A stretch of 10,161 nt of DNA from Cytophagales bacterium (GTDB lineage Bacteria; Bacteroidota; Bacteroidia; Cytophagales; UBA9547): the NCBI GenBank assembly GCA_025360395.1, contig JANYCH010000089.1:1-10161 (forward strand). Direction: 5' to 3'. Under the pieces are notes generated by a model. The model was not told the DNA's origin, made no database searches, and worked only from the letters and a program-made list of their open reading frames with translations. Below, in pieces: positions 7,057-10,161 of this stretch (the stretch's first letter is position 1; each line of letters starts with the position of its first letter). The position numbers and the translations under genes are program-made.

Positions 7057-8283
7057 CTAATAATATCCCCTAGCCCTGCTTTTTACTGCTATCCCACTAG
7101 CCTCATTCAGGTTATTCCGTATAATCTCTGAATTAACTTCAAGATAATCTTTTCGTTGGGCTTCCAAAAATCTGAGCATAAACGGCCAGCTTTTGTAATA
7201 GGAACCTATATTAAAAATGAAACTACTTAATAATAACCAGGGAAATAGCTGCTTTCTTATGTCTTCTTTTTGCAGTTCAAAAAAGGAAAGGAGCAAACAA
7301 ATCCAAAATACAATCGAGAATATCTTGTAACGGGATTCCAAAGCTTGCTCTACTCCCCAAAAGGACCGCCCAATATCTGCCAGTAATGCTGATCCTACCA
7401 CAAACCACATCATGCAATACAAAGTCTGATTTTGATTATAGAATTTATTGAAGGTCAGCCAGATAAATGCCCCTATGCCAGCCAAACCAACCAAAGGAGC
7501 CAATCCAAAAACATTAAAACAGCCTCCCAGAAAAGATAAAAAATAGTCTATTGTTCTAATTGGTTCTCTTAAAAAATATAAGGTGGACATTCTATCATTT
7601 TCATGTCGGGTATAATCATGAAAATAGACCAGGATTAAAACAAGAAATATGGCCAGAAACACCACGCTTAATTTCCATTTTCTAAATGATAGGAGGAAAA
7701 CAATTTCAATAATAAAAACCAAAAAGCCGTTTCCATTTGAAAAAAGGGAGATAATTGAAAAAATTACACATAATGCATATTTCTCATGCTCCAAAAAATA
7801 AAGAGCAAAAAAGGCAAAAGCCAGTACAAAAAACATACTGGATGAACTTACGAACCAAAAGCTCGCAACATAATACTGAAGCTGAAAAAGCAATAAAGCG
7901 ACAGGTAAAAAAATCCAGTTCCTGATCTCTTTTTTAGTCGATTTCAATATTCCCAAAAACAAAAAAAACAATGCAAGATTCGCCACAACATGCAGAACCT
8001 TAAATTTCAGGATTCCAGAAATATAAAATTGACAAAGTGCTAATAATCTTCCCATTACAATCCTATGCTCATACCATTGAGCTAAAAGAGCGTCAATTTT
8101 TCCGGCAAAAGTTTTTGCTTCATAAAAATCATTAAAGAACTGAAGTGTGACGACATAATCATCCCAGAAGGGAAAGTTTTGCGAGTAAAAACCAATGATC
8201 AAAAAATAAAACAAAATAATAAGAAATGCGGCCGCCTTAAAGAGCCAGAGTTTCTTAGCAAGGGCATATTTAAAAATCAACAT
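7057..8283 (-). CDS. Multi-pass membrane protein, possible GT-C-fold glycosyltransferase
   Basis: I do not recognise a named family with certainty. The 408-residue protein has about 9-11 hydrophobic segments, rich in Phe, Leu and Tyr. After the first membrane helix (about 17-33) comes a loop with FPFWDDY (D41, D42), then QWYEHRIVMGRL at 69-80; an acidic pair in the first outside loop followed by an EHR motif is the layout seen in GT-C glycosyltransferases that use polyprenyl-phosphate sugars. A further SRYK at 317-320, after a long outside loop, also fits that type. The C-terminal ~45 residues are polar and basic, probably cytoplasmic. On this basis a role in transferring sugars to lipid, polysaccharide or protein outside the membrane is possible but unproven. 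It starts 29 bp beyond the asd terminator, so it probably needs a promoter in that short gap or terminator read-through. There are no glycan-synthesis neighbours. Confidence 0.75.
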   Translation of the reverse strand: MLIFKYALAKKLWLFKAAAFLIILFYFLIIGFYSQNFPFWDDYVVTLQFFNDFYEAKTFAGKIDALLAQWYEHRIVMGRLLALCQFYISGILKFKVLHVVANLALFFLFLGILKSTKKEIRNWIFLPVALLLFQLQYYVASFWFVSSSSMFFVLAFAFFALYFLEHEKYALCVIFSIISLFSNGNGFLVFIIEIVFLLSFRKWKLSVVFLAIFLVLILVYFHDYTRHENDRMSTLYFLREPIRTIDYFLSFLGGCFNVFGLAPLVGLAGIGAFIWLTFNKFYNQNQTLYCMMWFVVGSALLADIGRSFWGVEQALESRYKIFSIVFWICLLLSFFELQKEDIRKQLFPWLLLSSFIFNIGSYYKSWPFMLRFLEAQRKDYLEVNSEIIRNNLNEASGIAVKSRARGYY

Positions 8284-8311
8284 CTATAAAAAATCAATAA
8301 GATGAAACCAT

Positions 8312-8344
8312 AAAAAAAGCGTTGCCTTGTTTGGCAACGCTTTT
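8312..8344 (-). terminator. Intrinsic terminator of asd
   Basis: On the minus strand AAAAGCGTTGCC pairs perfectly with GGCAACGCTTTT (12 bp) across the loop AAACAA, and the 3' arm continues into a run of seven T (8318-8312). It begins 19 bp after the asd stop codon, which is ideal placement. On the plus strand only four T follow the stem, so activity in that direction would be weaker. Confidence 0.9.
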
Positions 8345-8363
8345 GGACAGTCAATATGTTAAA

Positions 8364-9359
8364 TTAAGCTTTAACTAAACCATTGGCAACAAGATACTGT
8401 GCAATCTGCACGGCATTTGTAGCAGCACCTTTCCTTAAATTGTCTGCAACAATCCATAAGTTCAATGACTTAGGCTGGGTCTCATCTCTTCTTATACGGC
8501 CTACAAACACCTCATCCTTTCCATGAGAAGTCATAGGCATAGGATAAATCTGGCTTGAAGGATCGTCCTGAAGAACTACTCCATCTGTTTTAGAAAGAAT
8601 GTTACGGATTTCTATCAGATCAAATTCATTTTCAAATTCGATATTAACAGACTCAGAATGGCCGCCAACTACAGGGATACGGACTGTTGTAGCTGTCACT
8701 TTAATTCCTTCATCACCCATTATTTTTTTTGTCTCATTTACCATTTTCATTTCTTCTTTGGTATAACCATTGTCCATGAAAACATCTATCTGAGGGATTA
8801 CATTTAAGTCGATAGGATATTTATAAGCCATTTCTCCTTTTACGCCCTTACGCTCGTTCATTAACTGGTCTACAGCTTTTACACCGGTTCCAGTTACAGA
8901 TTGATAGGTAGAAACAACAACTCTTTTTATTTTATATTTTTTATGTAAAGGATTCAAAACCAATACCATCTGAATGGTAGAACAATTAGGATTGGCTATA
9001 ATCCTATCGTCCGGACCAATAGTATGGGCATTTATTTCAGGCACAACCAATCTTTTAGTTGGATCCATTCTCCAGGCAGAAGAATTGTCGATCACAAACG
9101 TACCTAACTCTGAAAACTTAGGAGCTAATTCGGAAGAAGTACTTCCTCCGGCAGAAAAAATAGCAATTTCTGGCTTTAATGAAATAGCAGTTTGTGCACT
9201 TACTATGCTGTATTCCTTACCATTGAACTTTATCTTTTTACCTACACTTCTTTCTGAAGCGACAGGTATAAATTCTGAGATAGGCAATTGTCTCTCTTCC
9301 AGGACTTTAATCATTTCACTACCAACTAGTCCGGTAGCACCAACCAAGGCAAGTTTCAT
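8364..9359 (-). CDS. asd: Aspartate-semialdehyde dehydrogenase
   Basis: It catalyses NADPH-dependent reduction of aspartyl phosphate to aspartate semialdehyde, the branch point to diaminopimelate/lysine, threonine and methionine. At 331 residues it is full length. The N-terminal Rossmann motif GATGLVG is at 7-13, SAGGSTS at 69-75 lies in the cofactor site, and the catalytic cysteine is C126 in NPNCSTIQ. Q153 in STYQSVTGTG, R227 in VRIPV and H234 in GGHSE are the other active-site residues expected for the family. The spacing is that of the short bacterial ASADH branch without the extra insertions of the E. coli type. ATG 9359 directly precedes the nucleotide-binding strand. A TAGCTTTG promoter element lies 30 bp upstream and a strong terminator follows the stop, so it is probably a single-gene transcript. 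It is divergent from the GlmU-like gene. Confidence 0.97.
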   Translation of the reverse strand: MKLALVGATGLVGSEMIKVLEERQLPISEFIPVASERSVGKKIKFNGKEYSIVSAQTAISLKPEIAIFSAGGSTSSELAPKFSELGTFVIDNSSAWRMDPTKRLVVPEINAHTIGPDDRIIANPNCSTIQMVLVLNPLHKKYKIKRVVVSTYQSVTGTGVKAVDQLMNERKGVKGEMAYKYPIDLNVIPQIDVFMDNGYTKEEMKMVNETKKIMGDEGIKVTATTVRIPVVGGHSESVNIEFENEFDLIEIRNILSKTDGVVLQDDPSSQIYPMPMTSHGKDEVFVGRIRRDETQPKSLNLWIVADNLRKGAATNAVQIAQYLVANGLVKA

Positions 9360-9388
9360 TATTCCTTACTGTTTAAAATTTGAGGGTG

Positions 9389-9396
9389 CAAAGCTA
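9389..9396 (-). promoter_or_regulatory. Bacteroidota-type -7 element (TAGCTTTG) for asd
   Basis: The minus strand reads TAGCTTTGCACCC, matching the TAnnTTTG -7 consensus, ending 29 bases before the asd ATG and predicting a leader of about 20-25 nt. The upstream -33 zone is made of TTAATT repeats with no clear TTG box. The identical octamer is found before the aminopeptidase gene. Confidence 0.6.
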
Positions 9397-9399
9397 GGT

Positions 9400-9427
9400 A
9401 ATTAATAATTAAGAATTAAGAATTAAT
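9400..9427. repeat. AT-rich heptamer repeat, left arm of a long inverted repeat
   Basis: AATTAAG at 9407-9413 and 9414-9420 is followed by the near copy AATTAAT at 9421-9427. Bases 9400-9419 match the reverse complement of 9514-9533 at 19 of 20 positions. The stretch overlaps the -33/upstream zone of the asd promoter. Low complexity makes such matches easier by chance. Confidence 0.55.
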
Positions 9428-9513
9428 ATCTTTTAAGCCCCTCCTTTAACTACCTGATAATACAATTAAGATAATTTAGCCCTAACAGGAACTTTGGATG
9501 ATTGAAACAATTA

Positions 9514-9533
9514 TTAATTTTTAATTATTAATT
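9514..9533. repeat. Right arm of AT-rich inverted repeat before the GlmU-like gene
   Basis: TTAATTTTTAATTATTAATT is the reverse complement of 9400-9419 with one mismatch; 94 bp separate the arms. It overlaps a weak candidate promoter for the GlmU-like gene: TTTG at 9493-9496 and, 18 bases on, TAATTTTT at 9515-9522, which misses the last G of TAnnTTTG. The rest of the gap between 9428 and 9513 shows nothing recognisable. Confidence 0.45.
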
Positions 9534-9566
9534 GTTAATTAAAGTGTTTGTTATTTAATATTGAAA

Positions 9567-10161
9567 ATGAGTTCACTTAACCTAATCCTATTTGACTTAC
9601 CCCTTCTTCATAAGCAGTTGTTGCCTTTAACTTTTACAAGGCCAATATCGGAGATCAGGTGTGGTATTTTCACATTAAGGGAAAAATGGGAAAATCATTT
9701 CGGCAAAGCTTCATGGCTTACAGAAGCATATCTGAACGAAGTGTTTCCCTGCAAATATACTTCAGACAATATTTATATAAATTCTGCCCTTATTGCGACT
9801 CCTTCACTAATAGATTCTATTTCTAATCTGCAATTAGATGAAGCACTGGTTTACAAAAGCAATATTTTAGCATTACGTTCAGGAGAATTAAATAGGGAAA
9901 ACATTTTCAGTATTTCAGGAAAAAAAACAGAAGTTGAAAATGCTAAATTGATTGAACGGCCATGGCATATTTTCCAGTTGAATGGTCAGGAGATCCGGGC
10001 CGATTTTGAAATTATTAAATCCACAGCCACAAATCATGGAGTTCAGGACAAGCATAGCATTATTTACAACCCAGAATTGGTGTGGATTGATGAAAATGTT
10101 ACAATTAAAGCTTCTGTACTCAACGCCGAAGCAGGCCCTATCTATATCGGTCCCAATTGCG
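9567..10161 (+). CDS. GlmU-like sugar nucleotidyltransferase/acetyltransferase, 3' end outside window
   Basis: This is a member of the alternative bacterial GlmU family of Bacteroidota, predicted to carry out glucosamine-1-phosphate acetylation and UDP-GlcNAc pyrophosphorylation, supplying peptidoglycan and lipopolysaccharide precursors. Evidence is the conserved N-terminus ILFDLPLLHKQLLPLTFTRP followed by EIRCGIFTLREKWE and SWLTEAYL, which stands in place of the usual GxGTRM pyrophosphorylase motif of classical GlmU. From about residue 165, NPELVWIDENVTI leads into the first turns of a left-handed beta-helix (PIYIGPNC), as expected for the acetyltransferase half. 198 codons are visible of a protein that is usually near 390-400 residues. 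ATG 9567 is the first start in the frame and lies directly at the conserved N-terminal strand. It is divergent from asd. Whether both activities are retained cannot be judged from the visible part. Confidence 0.88.
   Translation, partial: MSSLNLILFDLPLLHKQLLPLTFTRPISEIRCGIFTLREKWENHFGKASWLTEAYLNEVFPCKYTSDNIYINSALIATPSLIDSISNLQLDEALVYKSNILALRSGELNRENIFSISGKKTEVENAKLIERPWHIFQLNGQEIRADFEIIKSTATNHGVQDKHSIIYNPELVWIDENVTIKASVLNAEAGPIYIGPNC

Noticed and set aside
8974..9405. 143-codon plus-strand frame opposite asd
   Set aside because: It is antisense to the catalytic-cysteine half of a well-supported enzyme and resembles no family.

Overview
The window looks like chromosomal DNA of a member of the Bacteroidota, most likely of the Cytophagales/Sphingobacteriia type. 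The reasons are moderately AT-rich DNA with very AT-rich intergenic stretches; no convincing Shine-Dalgarno sequences before the starts; two upstream regions with a TAGCTTTG element that fits the Bacteroidota TAnnTTTG promoter motif; a DEXH helicase of the 'DNA ligase-associated' Lhr-like type; and the alternative GlmU-like protein known mainly from this phylum. No tRNA, rRNA, CRISPR array, insertion sequence or phage gene was found.

Layout, left to right. Positions 1-1038 (-) hold the N-terminal three quarters or so of a leucyl aminopeptidase that runs off the left edge. A 260-bp divergent region (1039-1298) carries its promoter, an 8-bp inverted repeat and the probable uncalled N-terminus of the next gene. 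The Lhr-like helicase (+) ends at 3650. It converges on a minus-strand block read from right to left: a GT-C-like membrane protein (8283-7057), a DUF1016/YhcG-type PD-(D/E)XK nuclease-like protein (6970-5813), indole-3-glycerol phosphate synthase trpC (5781-4996) and a CPA2-type cation:proton antiporter (4955-3729). The last three are only 31 and 40 bp apart and could be one transcript. To the right, aspartate-semialdehyde dehydrogenase asd (9359-8364, -) ends in a strong hairpin terminator. It is divergent from a partial GlmU-like sugar nucleotidyltransferase/acetyltransferase (9567 to the right edge, +), with a 207-bp AT-rich region of repeats and promoter between them.

How the genes fit together. 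Most are housekeeping genes without an obvious shared pathway. asd feeds the diaminopimelate/lysine, threonine and methionine routes, and the GlmU-like enzyme feeds UDP-GlcNAc, so both divergent genes at the right end supply cell-wall precursors. trpC stands apart from any other tryptophan gene. The helicase has none of its usual ligase, exonuclease or phosphoesterase partners inside this window.

I do not see a new multi-gene system. The most unusual items are a perfect 27-nt palindrome in frame inside the DUF1016 gene, and the helicase, whose conserved Q-motif region is encoded upstream of its first usable ATG with no ATG, GTG, TTG or CTG in that extension.
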